Source: Planctomycetota bacterium
Lineage (GTDB): Bacteria > Planctomycetota > UBA11346
Length of the DNA: 5,227 bases
Direction of reading: 5' to 3'
Assembly: GCA_947470885.1 (NCBI GenBank)
Contig: CANIXE010000188.1
Location: 1-5,227 of the forward strand
Shown: positions 1 through 5,227 of the stretch, one piece after another
How the letters are laid out: every line of letters begins with the position of its first letter
Numbering within the stretch: the stretch's first letter is position 1
Position numbers and translations under genes: made by a program
The notes under the pieces: generated by a model
What the model was told of the DNA's origin: nothing
What the model saw: the letters and a program-made list of their open reading frames with translations, nothing else
Databases searched by the model: none

Positions 1-391
1 CGAGTTTGACTTCGGCATCGTCCCCGGGGGCGGTCACCACTGCCGTCGCCGCCTGCACCTGGGCCTCTACGGGGATGCTCCGCCGGGCCTGGACCACCTG
101 GGCGGTGCCGCTGACCAGGATGGAGATCCCCGGGGCCTGGGCGGTGCATACCCGCCGAATCTGGCCCGGAGCGACCGTGAAGGTGTTGGTGCCGTAAAGA
201 TCCTGGACCGGTAGGACCGCCAATCGAGCCACGGCTTCCGCCGGGCCGGTGAGATCCGCCAGATCCCCCAGCAACGCCTGGCCCGACGCCAGCTCGATCC
301 GACCTCGGAGCTTGATTTGTACCGGCTCGATGGCCGGGAGGATTCCGGCCACCAGGAAACTGGCCAAAAGCAGGGCGGCCAGGCAGCGCAT
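1..391 (-). CDS. flgA: Flagellar P-ring assembly chaperone FlgA, N-terminal part (runs off the left edge)
   Basis: FlgA is a periplasmic chaperone that helps FlgI subunits assemble into the P-ring around the flagellar rod. Only the first 130 codons lie in the window; the C-terminal part, which normally carries the SAF-type domain, is outside. I found this reading frame by translating the minus strand from the ATG at 391-389. Residues 1-20 form a typical signal peptide (MRCLAALLLASFLVAGILPA), followed by a segment of the FlgA N-terminal type: I-K-L-R-G-R-I-E-L-ASGQ-ALLGDLADLTG at about 26-50, then alternating short strands. The start ATG shares its A with the TGA stop of flgG (TGATG), and no clear Shine-Dalgarno precedes it, so translation is probably coupled to flgG. 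Position directly after flgG matches the common flgF-flgG-flgA-flgH order. The family call rests on the signal peptide, local similarity and gene order; sequence conservation in FlgA is low. Confidence 0.85.
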   Translation of the reverse strand, partial: MRCLAALLLASFLVAGILPAIEPVQIKLRGRIELASGQALLGDLADLTGPAEAVARLAVLPVQDLYGTNTFTVAPGQIRRVCTAQAPGISILVSGTAQVVQARRSIPVEAQVQAATAVVTAPGDDAEVKL

Positions 392-1164
392 CAGCGGATG
401 ATTTCGTTCGCCGTGCGCAGCATCTCGTCCGCGGACTTGATGCTCTTGCTGTTGGTCTCGTAGGCCCGCTGAGCGACGATCAGGTTCACCAGTTCAGTCA
501 CCACTTCGACGTTGGCTTTTTCCAGGGCGCCACTGCGGATGGTACCCATGCCAGTAGTCCCGGGGATGATGTCCTGGGGCGTTCCGCTGGCCGTGGATTC
601 GGTGAATAGGTTGCGTCCGATGGCCACTAGGCCGGCGGGATTGTTGAAGCGGGTGAGGGATAGGACCCCCCGACTGAGGGTGCCCTGGGTGACCTCACCG
701 GTGGTGCTGACGGAAATCGATCCCGCCGCCGGGTCGATGCCAGCGACCCCGGGAACGATATAGCCGTCCGGGGTCACCAAATTGCCGTTGGCATCCGGGC
801 GGAAATCCCCGGCCCGGGTATAGGCCTGGGTGGTGCCATCCGGCAGGGTGACCTTGAAAAATCCTTCGCCATCTACCGCCAGATCCGTGGCGTTGCCCGT
901 CGATTCGATGTTGCCCGGGGTGAAGATCCGAGGCGTGGAACTGAGTTTCACGCCAGTACCAATTTGCGTGCCCGTGGGGTTACGCCCCAGGTCGCTGGCC
1001 TTCTCCCCAGGGGTCACCTGGACGTCATAGAACAGGTCCTGAAAGTTGGTCCGCTGGCGCTTGAAGCCAGTGGTGTTGACGTTGGCAATGTTGTTGGAGA
1101 TGACGTCGACGTTGATTTGCTGGGCGGCCATGCCGCTCGCACCGGTCCATAGGGCTCTGGGCAT
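391..1164 (-). CDS. flgG: Flagellar distal rod protein FlgG
   Basis: FlgG builds the distal rod, the drive shaft that crosses the periplasm through the P- and L-rings; it is exported by the flagellar type III apparatus and has no cleaved signal peptide. The 257-residue product is close to the usual length of about 260. The N-terminal rod motif is clear at residues 5-35 (ALWTGASGMAAQQ, then SNNIANVNTTGFKR). The central region has the family signatures DLAVDGEGFF (94-103), YTRAGDFRPDANGNLVTPDG (115-134), and the C-terminal rod helix is at 212-257 (GALEKANVEVVTELVNLIVAQRAYE). The start is supported by AGAGGA at 1177-1172, seven bases before the ATG. Its stop overlaps the flgA start by one base. 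Upstream it is separated from flgF by a repeat-rich 210-base spacer whose inverted-repeat arm ends seven bases before this ribosome binding site, so expression relative to flgF could depend on RNA structure there. Confidence 0.98.
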   Translation of the reverse strand: MPRALWTGASGMAAQQINVDVISNNIANVNTTGFKRQRTNFQDLFYDVQVTPGEKASDLGRNPTGTQIGTGVKLSSTPRIFTPGNIESTGNATDLAVDGEGFFKVTLPDGTTQAYTRAGDFRPDANGNLVTPDGYIVPGVAGIDPAAGSISVSTTGEVTQGTLSRGVLSLTRFNNPAGLVAIGRNLFTESTASGTPQDIIPGTTGMGTIRSGALEKANVEVVTELVNLIVAQRAYETNSKSIKSADEMLRTANEIIR

Positions 1165-1184
1165 ATTAGAATCCTCTCAATGTA

Positions 1185-1348
1185 GAATGCTCGAATGCTC
1201 GAATGCTCGAATGCCTGCACGCTCGGCGCGTCCGGTGACTCGCGGGTGATTCACGCCCGAAACGCCCGAGGCACCGAGCAACTTGGCGTGGACCAAGCCC
1301 ACAGACCAGCGATCTCTTCCATTCGAGCATTCGAGCATTCGAGCATTC
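1185..1348. repeat. 164-bp element bounded by a perfect 29-bp inverted repeat made of tandem 8-bp units
   Basis: Between flgF and flgG, positions 1185-1213 read as three full copies of GAATGCTC plus GAATG. Positions 1320-1348 are the exact reverse complement, CATTC followed by three GAGCATTC units. The arms are 29 bp each with a 106-base spacer (1214-1319) that shows no gene; it contains a small hairpin CTTGG-N6-CCAAG at 1282-1297 and a direct repeat CGCCCGA at 1254-1260 and 1264-1270. Pairing fails at both ends (1184/1349 and 1214/1319), so the boundaries are sharp. I see no clear target-site duplication. In the flgF-flgG transcript the arms could form a long stem enclosing the spacer, ending seven bases before the flgG ribosome binding site. 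It could be a small non-autonomous mobile or REP-like element, an RNA processing or stability element, or a repeat-expansion locus; the sequence does not decide between them. Confidence 0.9.
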
Positions 1349-1370
1349 ATCATTGTTAGCATTCATCATT
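1342..1370. repeat. 13-bp direct repeat AGCATTCATCATT, two copies 3 bases apart
   Basis: AGCATTCATCATT occurs at 1342-1354 and 1358-1370, separated by GTT, and a shorter echo (TTCATCAT) follows at 1371-1378. The first copy overlaps the last bases of the right inverted-repeat arm, and the echo covers the flgF stop codon (1375-1377). The block looks like local duplication at the edge of the octamer element, so repeat growth has reached the very end of flgF. Confidence 0.8.
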
Positions 1371-1374
1371 TTCA

Positions 1375-2148
1375 TCATCCCGTCGTCCCGCGCAGCAGGT
1401 CGCTGAATCCCTGACCCGCATTCGTCTGTTCCCGCATCGCCTTCTGGGCGGCGTCGTAGCGGCGCTGGATCGAGATCATGCTCACCAGCTCCTGGATCGG
1501 ATCGACATTTGATTTTTCCAGCTGACCCTGGTGGACCTCGTAGGCAGTGGCGTCCCGCGTGGGCTGTTCCCCGGGGTCGAAGTACTGGCCGTTCACCGGG
1601 GTCAGGGCCGCCGGTTTGTCCACCGCCACCAGACGCAGCTGCTCAATGGTGGTTTCAGTGCGCACCCCGCCGTTGCTGCTGGAGGCGATAATCCGGCCCT
1701 TGGGGTCGATGGTGATGCCGTCGGCACCCCGGGGGATGACGATGGCGCCCCCCTGGCCCTGGACGGTCCAGCCGTCGGGAGTGGTCAGGCGGCCATTGGC
1801 ATCCTGGGTCAGGTGGCCGGCCCGGGTCAGCAGGTTGCGGCCCTTATCGTCGGTCACCCGCAGAAACGCATCGCCGGTGATCGCCACATCCAGGGGCGCC
1901 CCGGTGGGTTCCAGGACCCCCTGATGCTGATCGAAGTAGCTGCCCTGACTAAGAATACCCGTGCCTCCATCGCTGGCGGCATCGCCCCGGTGCCCCTTCT
2001 GCTGGAGGGCTTCAGCGAAACCACCCCGGAGGGCGACCTCTTTGCGGTAGCCCGGGGTGGTGGCGTGGGCCAGGTTGCGCGCCGCCACGTCGAGGGCCTG
2101 GGCCTCGACGTACATGGTGCTGGCAGCGGTGTAGATGCCCTTGGGCAT
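1375..2148 (-). CDS. flgF: Flagellar proximal rod protein FlgF
   Basis: FlgF is a proximal rod subunit of the flagellar basal body, exported by the flagellar type III system and located in the periplasm. The 257-residue product has the rod-family N-terminal helix (GIYTAASTMYVEAQALDVAA, then RNLAHATTPGYRKE, residues 4-37), the central hook/rod signatures PLDVAITGDAFLRV (85-98) and TRAGHLTQDANGRLTTPDGW (108-127), and the C-terminal helix GQLEKSNVDPIQELVSMISI-QRRYD (208-232). The usual SNNLAN-NTTG motif is changed to ARNLAHATTPG, as expected for FlgF or a FlgF-like paralogue rather than FlgG. AGGGA at 2161-2157 lies eight bases before the ATG and supports this start. It is first in the rod operon (flgF-flgG-flgA), and a sigma-54 type promoter lies about 45 bases upstream. 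The end of the gene abuts simple repeats. FlgF versus another rod protein is decided by order and length; the family is certain. Confidence 0.95.
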   Translation of the reverse strand: MPKGIYTAASTMYVEAQALDVAARNLAHATTPGYRKEVALRGGFAEALQQKGHRGDAASDGGTGILSQGSYFDQHQGVLEPTGAPLDVAITGDAFLRVTDDKGRNLLTRAGHLTQDANGRLTTPDGWTVQGQGGAIVIPRGADGITIDPKGRIIASSSNGGVRTETTIEQLRLVAVDKPAALTPVNGQYFDPGEQPTRDATAYEVHQGQLEKSNVDPIQELVSMISIQRRYDAAQKAMREQTNAGQGFSDLLRGTTG

Positions 2149-2190
2149 GTGTGGTTTCCCTGGACGGCGGATGGCGCTGCCAGGGATTTT

Positions 2191-2207
2191 AGCACAAAGG
2201 GTGCCAA
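2191..2207 (-). promoter_or_regulatory. Sigma-54 (RpoN) -24/-12 promoter for flgF-flgG-flgA
   Basis: Read on the minus strand, TTGGCACCCTTTGTGCT has the -24 block TGGCAC (2206-2201) and the -12 block GTGC-T (2195-2191), with the invariant GG and GC separated by exactly ten bases. The only departure from the TGGCAC-N5-TTGC consensus is G for the first T of the -12 block. The predicted start point is near 2180, giving a leader of about 31 bases before the flgF ATG, enough to include its AGGGA ribosome binding site. Sigma-54 control of rod genes is known in several flagellated lineages, so position and function agree. TAAAAT directly after the -12 block resembles a sigma-70 -10 box, but no matching -35 sits at 17 bases. 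Confidence 0.75.
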
Positions 2208-2276
2208 GAGCCTGGAGCTACCTCGACCGGGATTTACGCAAAGCCCAGGCCAAGTGTAGGGCAGGGTACCTTAATG

Positions 2277-2300
2277 AAAAAATCCGGTCGTCCGGTCGTC
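2277..2300 (-). terminator. Tandem octamer (TCCGGTCG x2) beside a T6 run: weak terminator or activator site
   Basis: On the plus strand A6 (2277-2282) is followed by TCCGGTCG twice (2283-2298) plus TC. On the minus strand this reads as a small hairpin, CCGG-ACGA-CCGG, then one A and six T, which could end the upstream binding-protein/chemoreceptor transcript some 230 bases after the chemoreceptor stop. The stem is only four pairs, so it is weak. The same tandem sites sit about 100-120 bases upstream of the predicted sigma-54 start point, the usual distance for an enhancer-binding activator, so they could equally be regulatory. Confidence 0.35.
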
Positions 2301-2429
2301 ATTGAAGCCCTAGTTTTCAGCGGGAAGGCCCGAGAGACTCACTGGATAGTGGACCACCGGACTGGCGCCGCAAAGAGCGCTCCGTCATGGACATCCAGCG
2401 TTCCATTGCGACGCCCTGAAGTGTAGGAA

Positions 2430-2458
2430 CAGCAAGCCGTGAGGCTTCCGGAAAGCTG
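2430..2458 (-). other. Bulged hairpin downstream of the chemoreceptor gene
   Basis: On the minus strand CAGC, a seven-base bulge (TTTCCGG), AAGCC, loop TCAC, GGCTT and GCTG can pair into a nine-pair bulged stem. It lies about 70 bases after the chemoreceptor stop and has no T-run, so it is not a standard intrinsic terminator. It may protect the 3' end of the message or be chance structure in GC-rich DNA. Confidence 0.3.
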
Positions 2459-2526
2459 ATCACGCGGTTATCCACGGGTACCTGGTCCCGGAGGTAACCG
2501 GAAGGCCTCCCCCATTCATCCAAGGT

Positions 2527-4152
2527 CTAGGCCATCGATCCCACCCGCTTGGCTGTCTCGGCTACGCCGGCCACCGCCTGGGCGATTTCCTGACTACTCT
2601 GGGCGGCCGCTGCCAGATCGCTGGTGATTTCCGTCGTGGTGGCGGATTGTTCCTCGATGGCGGCGGCAACGCTTCCCTGCAATTCATCCATCCGGGTGAC
2701 CGTGGCGGCGATGCGGGCGATATCGCCCATGATATCCTGCACCTGGGTCTGGATGCCGGTGATCCGGCTGCTGATGTCCTTGGTCGCCTTCACGGTCTGT
2801 TGGGCCAACTCCTTCACCTCATCGGCGACCACGGTGAATCCCCTGCCGGCCTCCCCGGCCCGACTGGCTTCAATGGTCGCATTCAAGGCCAGCATCTTGG
2901 TGCTCCGGGCGATGCCGTCGATGGTGCCGACAATGGCGTTGATGTCTTGGGTGGATGCCCCCAGGGCCCGAATCCGGGCATCAATGCTCCGGGCATCCGC
3001 GGCTGTCTCCCGGGCAATCCGGGCGGACTCGGCGGTATTGACAGATATCTCATTTCCCGCCGAAGCCATCTGGGTGACCGCCGTCGAAATATTCTGGACC
3101 CGCGCGGAAACCGTCTGGGCATTGCTGCTGGCATCATCCGCCTGTTGGGCTGTGGTGATGGCCGAGCGGTTCATCTTCGCCACCAGATCCTGCATGGCCT
3201 GGTTCATCGCCACGGCTTCCGCAGCTTGGGCTTCGATCCGCCGATGACTGTCCCGGAGGACGACCACCGTGGCATTGAGGGACTGGGCCAGGTCCGCCAG
3301 TTCATCCCGACCAACCACGTCAACTTGCTGTTCATAATCACCCCGGGCCACGGCCTGGAGGACCTGGGCGGCGGCAACGACCGGCCGGGCGATCCGCCGG
3401 CCGAGGAACAGCCCCAGGGGAATCAACGCCAACAGACTGACGGCTCCGGCCACCCCCAAGACCAAGGTCGTCTCCCGGGACGACGCGGCCAGGGTCGCTT
3501 CCAGACTGGTCCGGGTCTGTTCCAAGAGGGCGAGGGATTCCGCCTGCACCTGTTCCAACTCCTTGCGGGTCGCGGTTTCCCGCTCCAGGAGATGAGCTGC
3601 ACTGAGGGCCACCACCACGGTACCCAGGGTCTTTTTTTCCAGTATTATGGGGGTTTTGAGGGTGGGCACCCCAGGCAGCTTTCCCAAGGCGGCGAGCAGA
3701 TTGGCCGGGGACGCCTTGGCGGCGGTCTCTGGCTGGACGGAGGCCACCAGGGTTTTGAGTTCGGTATCCACCGCCCCGGCGCGCAGGGCCCCATCCATCC
3801 CCAGGATCCAAATACCGATGCAGTCGTCATCCAAGAGGATCTGCTTGGCGACCTTGACCAACCCATCGTCGTCATCCAGGACCAGGCTCTGCCCTGCCAA
3901 ACCGGCGCTGATGAGGCCCAAGGACTGGCCTTTGCTCAGCAGGCTGGCCCGATTGACATCCACCATCCGGGCGGTGACCCCGCCCAGGCTGGTTTGCTGG
4001 GCGGTGGTCAGGCGTGTGGTGGCAAGCCCCAGGGCCACCCCCACATCGGCGGTGCTGTGGCCCTGACCCTGGATCGACACTCCGATCAACAGCAGAGCCA
4101 GGGTTCCCGCCGGAACTCCGGCAACAAGGGCGAGACGAGACGAAAGGCGCAT
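2527..4152 (-). CDS. Methyl-accepting chemotaxis protein (transmembrane chemoreceptor)
   Basis: This 541-residue inner-membrane chemoreceptor would sense a periplasmic signal and control the CheA kinase through CheW, biasing flagellar rotation. Layout: TM1 at about 7-25; a periplasmic domain at about 28-228, of a type I cannot assign, with a Cache-like stretch DDDCIGIWILGMDGALRAG (108-126); TM2 at about 229-250; a HAMP domain at about 251-303 (IARPV start, GDYEQQVDVVGRDELADL); then the long cytoplasmic coiled-coil hairpin. Its tip (411-452) keeps LALNATIEASRAGEAGRGF, VVADEV and KELA, so signalling should be intact, but TKM replaces the usual TN-I/L just before it. There is no CheR/CheB-binding pentapeptide at the C-terminus (ends RVGSMA). 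AGGG at 4163-4160 lies seven bases before the ATG. The gene starts 13 bases after the PstS-like gene, so both are probably cotranscribed and functionally paired. Confidence 0.96.
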   Translation of the reverse strand: MRLSSRLALVAGVPAGTLALLLIGVSIQGQGHSTADVGVALGLATTRLTTAQQTSLGGVTARMVDVNRASLLSKGQSLGLISAGLAGQSLVLDDDDGLVKVAKQILLDDDCIGIWILGMDGALRAGAVDTELKTLVASVQPETAAKASPANLLAALGKLPGVPTLKTPIILEKKTLGTVVVALSAAHLLERETATRKELEQVQAESLALLEQTRTSLEATLAASSRETTLVLGVAGAVSLLALIPLGLFLGRRIARPVVAAAQVLQAVARGDYEQQVDVVGRDELADLAQSLNATVVVLRDSHRRIEAQAAEAVAMNQAMQDLVAKMNRSAITTAQQADDASSNAQTVSARVQNISTAVTQMASAGNEISVNTAESARIARETAADARSIDARIRALGASTQDINAIVGTIDGIARSTKMLALNATIEASRAGEAGRGFTVVADEVKELAQQTVKATKDISSRITGIQTQVQDIMGDIARIAATVTRMDELQGSVAAAIEEQSATTTEITSDLAAAAQSSQEIAQAVAGVAETAKRVGSMA

Positions 4153-4165
4153 GGACGAACCCTGT

Positions 4166-5047
4166 TTATTTCACAGGAATAGGGATGAACTCCATCTTTT
4201 TGACGATGGCCTGCCCCGGGCTGCCGGTCATGAAGGCGATGAATTCCCCCACAGGGCCCGTCGGCTCACCTTTGGTGAGAAGGAACAGCTTCCGCCGGAG
4301 GGGATAACTGCCATCCAGCACGCTGGCCTCACTGGGAACTTTGCCGTCCAGGGCCAGCACCTTGATGGGCTGACCCTTGGCGACCAAGCCCTGGGCCATG
4401 CCGATGGGACAAAAGGTGAGCGCCCCGGGATTGGCGATGATCCGGGCCACCGCATCCTTGTGACCACTGGCGATGGCCACCGGGGTAGGGGCGAAATCCG
4501 CCGCACCCTTGGTCCGGCATAGCAGGGATTTGCCCCCATCGTCACCGACCACGACTTTGGCCTCCAAGCCCAGGATCTGGAAAAACAACTCCTGGGTGGC
4601 TTGGGCCTCTGGCCGACCGATGGCCACCACAGGGCCATCCCCACCGCCGAAATTTTTCAAAGTGGCCGTCCCCGTATACACGTCTTGCAGTTGCTTGGTG
4701 GTGATGCCCTCCAAGGGGAAGGCCTTGTTGACGACGATGACCACGCCGTCATGGCACAACAGGGAGAGGCGAAGATCCGGGTATTGGACGCGTTCCTCGG
4801 CCTTCAGTTCCCGGGCGGTCGCCCCCAGAGCCACATCCCCGGCGGCGACGGCCTTCAGGCTCGCCGGCGTGGAACTGTCATTGATGGTGAAGGTGACCTC
4901 GGGATGGAGGGCGGCATAGGCCTTGCCCCCGGCATCCACGATGGGGGCCGCCGAAAGGGAACCTCGGAAGGAAATCACCTGCTCCGCCGCTGGGGCGAGG
5001 GGCAACAGGAGGGCGGAGACCAGGAAGACGAAGCCGGAAAGTCGCAT
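4166..5047 (-). CDS. Secreted PstS-like periplasmic substrate-binding protein
   Basis: The 293-residue product belongs to the phosphate-binding-protein-like (PBP-like 2) fold. Residues 1-21 are a signal peptide (MRLSGFVFLVSALLLPLAPA-A) with no lipobox cysteine, so the mature protein should be soluble in the periplasm. PstS-like landmarks are FRGSLSAAP (27-35), AAGDVALGATAREL (68-81, keeping the ligand aspartate position D71), DGVVIVVNKAFPLEGITTKQ (100-119), VYTG (123-126), and the C-terminal YPLRRKLFLLTKGEPTG and FIAFMTGSPGQAIVKK. The usual R-x3-S-G-T ligand loop reads R145-PEA-Q-A-T151, so phosphate affinity is uncertain. I chose the ATG at 5047 because the signal peptide begins there and TGGA lies nine bases upstream; a GTG at 5074 would add nine polar residues and has no spaced ribosome site. 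No pstCAB transporter genes are visible. It is followed at once by a chemoreceptor, which suggests a sensing role. Confidence 0.85.
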   Translation of the reverse strand: MRLSGFVFLVSALLLPLAPAAEQVISFRGSLSAAPIVDAGGKAYAALHPEVTFTINDSSTPASLKAVAAGDVALGATARELKAEERVQYPDLRLSLLCHDGVVIVVNKAFPLEGITTKQLQDVYTGTATLKNFGGGDGPVVAIGRPEAQATQELFFQILGLEAKVVVGDDGGKSLLCRTKGAADFAPTPVAIASGHKDAVARIIANPGALTFCPIGMAQGLVAKGQPIKVLALDGKVPSEASVLDGSYPLRRKLFLLTKGEPTGPVGEFIAFMTGSPGQAIVKKMEFIPIPVK

Positions 5048-5135
5048 GGGATGGATTCCAGGGTTTGTGGTCACCCTACAATCTACCCGAAATATCTCGA
5101 ACGTGCCAGACCCAACAAAGCGTAACGCGGTGGGG

Positions 5136-5227
5136 TCACCCCCCCGGGGGCTTTACCATGGCCACCCCGTGGGTGGTTTTCTCCCACAAGTGGGGTTTGT
5201 GGAGGAGCTGGACCACCGCCCGCATCG
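5136..5227 (-). CDS. Probable family-2 glycosyltransferase, C-terminal end only
   Basis: A minus-strand frame enters from the right edge and stops at TGA (5138-5136). The last 29 residues begin MRAVVQLLHKPHLWEKTTHG and finish with VAMVKPPGG. The pattern of a short hydrophobic helix, a K/R-P-x-x-W-E-K-T-x-H-G motif and a short tail is, from memory, how many membrane-associated GT2 (cellulose/chitin-synthase-like) glycosyltransferases end. Codon choice (GTG, GTC, CTC, CAG) matches the neighbouring genes. The catalytic domain is outside the window, so the donor and product cannot be judged. The gene ends about 90 bases before the binding-protein gene, with no strong terminator between, so read-through into that gene is possible. 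Confidence 0.6.
   Translation of the reverse strand, partial: MRAVVQLLHKPHLWEKTTHGVAMVKPPGG

Larger units (their letters stand above)
2149..2526. other. 378-base intergenic region with no convincing gene
   Basis: This gap separates the chemoreceptor gene from flgF. Its flgF-proximal part holds the sigma-54 promoter and a tandem octamer. The remainder shows a 9-bp direct repeat AAGTGTAGG (2252-2260 and 2419-2427), an inverted repeat GGAGG/CCTCC at 2490-2494 and 2506-2510, and a bulged hairpin at 2430-2458. An open frame of 68 codons on the minus strand (2317-2523) begins with TTG six bases... directly after the chemoreceptor stop region; it lacks a Shine-Dalgarno, matches no family I know, and its third-position GC is lower than in the neighbouring genes, so I do not call it a gene. 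I checked for a cyclic-di-GMP-I riboswitch, which is plausible in such a context, and did not find its conserved core. Confidence 0.6.

Noticed and set aside
1166..1378. Open frames of 60-70 codons across the octamer repeats between flgF and flgG.
   Set aside because: Their translations are repeats such as NARMLECSN, produced by the octamer read in different frames, with no other sign of coding.
1531..2259. A 242-codon plus-strand open frame opposite flgF.
   Set aside because: It is the shadow of FlgF, whose family signatures on the minus strand are unmistakable, and it runs through the flgF promoter region.
2317..2526. Possible cyclic-di-GMP-I riboswitch in the gap before flgF.
   Set aside because: The conserved core elements and the tetraloop-receptor pair could not be found in order on either strand, and the sigma-54 start point lies downstream of this segment.
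2647..4182. A 511-codon open frame on the plus strand opposite the chemoreceptor gene.
   Set aside because: It is the antisense of a clear chemoreceptor. High GC at third positions removes stops from that opposite frame, and the translation is rich in G, H and Q low-complexity runs with no known domain.
5091..5109. CTGGCACG on the minus strand before the binding-protein gene, a perfect sigma-54 -24 block.
   Set aside because: The bases at the required -12 position (5095-5094) are AT, not GC, so the essential half is missing.
5048..5135. Sigma-70 promoter for the binding-protein/chemoreceptor pair, for example TTGTTG with GATATT.
   Set aside because: The best pairing matches only 3 of 6 and 4 of 6 consensus bases, no better than chance in a gap of this size.
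5162..5182. Plus-strand hairpin CCACCC-CGT-GGGTGG followed by TTTTCT, resembling an intrinsic terminator.
   Set aside because: It lies inside the minus-strand glycosyltransferase coding end, and no plus-strand gene precedes it in the window.

Overview
The window is GC-rich and looks bacterial and Gram-negative. FlgA is the chaperone for the periplasmic P-ring, which only diderm flagella have, and two proteins carry cleavable signal peptides. A good sigma-54 site in front of the flagellar genes fits lineages where RpoN controls rod genes, such as Desulfobacterota, Acidobacteriota or gamma-proteobacteria. The sequence alone does not fix the taxon. All supported genes lie on the minus strand, so transcription runs from high to low coordinates.

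Right end (5227 to about 4150): the last codons of a probable family-2 glycosyltransferase enter the window and stop at 5136. After about 90 bases comes a secreted PstS-like substrate-binding protein (4166-5047). Thirteen bases after its stop, a transmembrane methyl-accepting chemotaxis protein begins (2527-4152). The tight spacing suggests a two-gene unit in which the periplasmic binding protein may present a ligand to the chemoreceptor. The binding-protein loop that usually grips phosphate is altered, so phosphate cannot be assumed as the ligand.

Middle (2149-2526): a 378-base gap with no convincing gene. It holds a bulged hairpin, a tandem octamer next to a T-run (weak terminator or activator site), and a sigma-54 -24/-12 promoter with exact GG-N10-GC spacing about 45 bases before the flgF start codon.

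Left half (1-2148): flgF, flgG and the first 130 codons of flgA, in the order of a rod/P-ring operon. flgG and flgA overlap by one base (TGATG). flgF and flgG are separated by an unusual 210-base spacer. That spacer carries a perfect 29-bp inverted repeat built from an 8-bp tandem unit (GAATGCTC), with the downstream arm ending just before the flgG ribosome binding site. This element is the most unusual thing in the window. No wholly new multi-gene system is evident. The candidates for novelty are the repeat element and the binding-protein/chemoreceptor pair.
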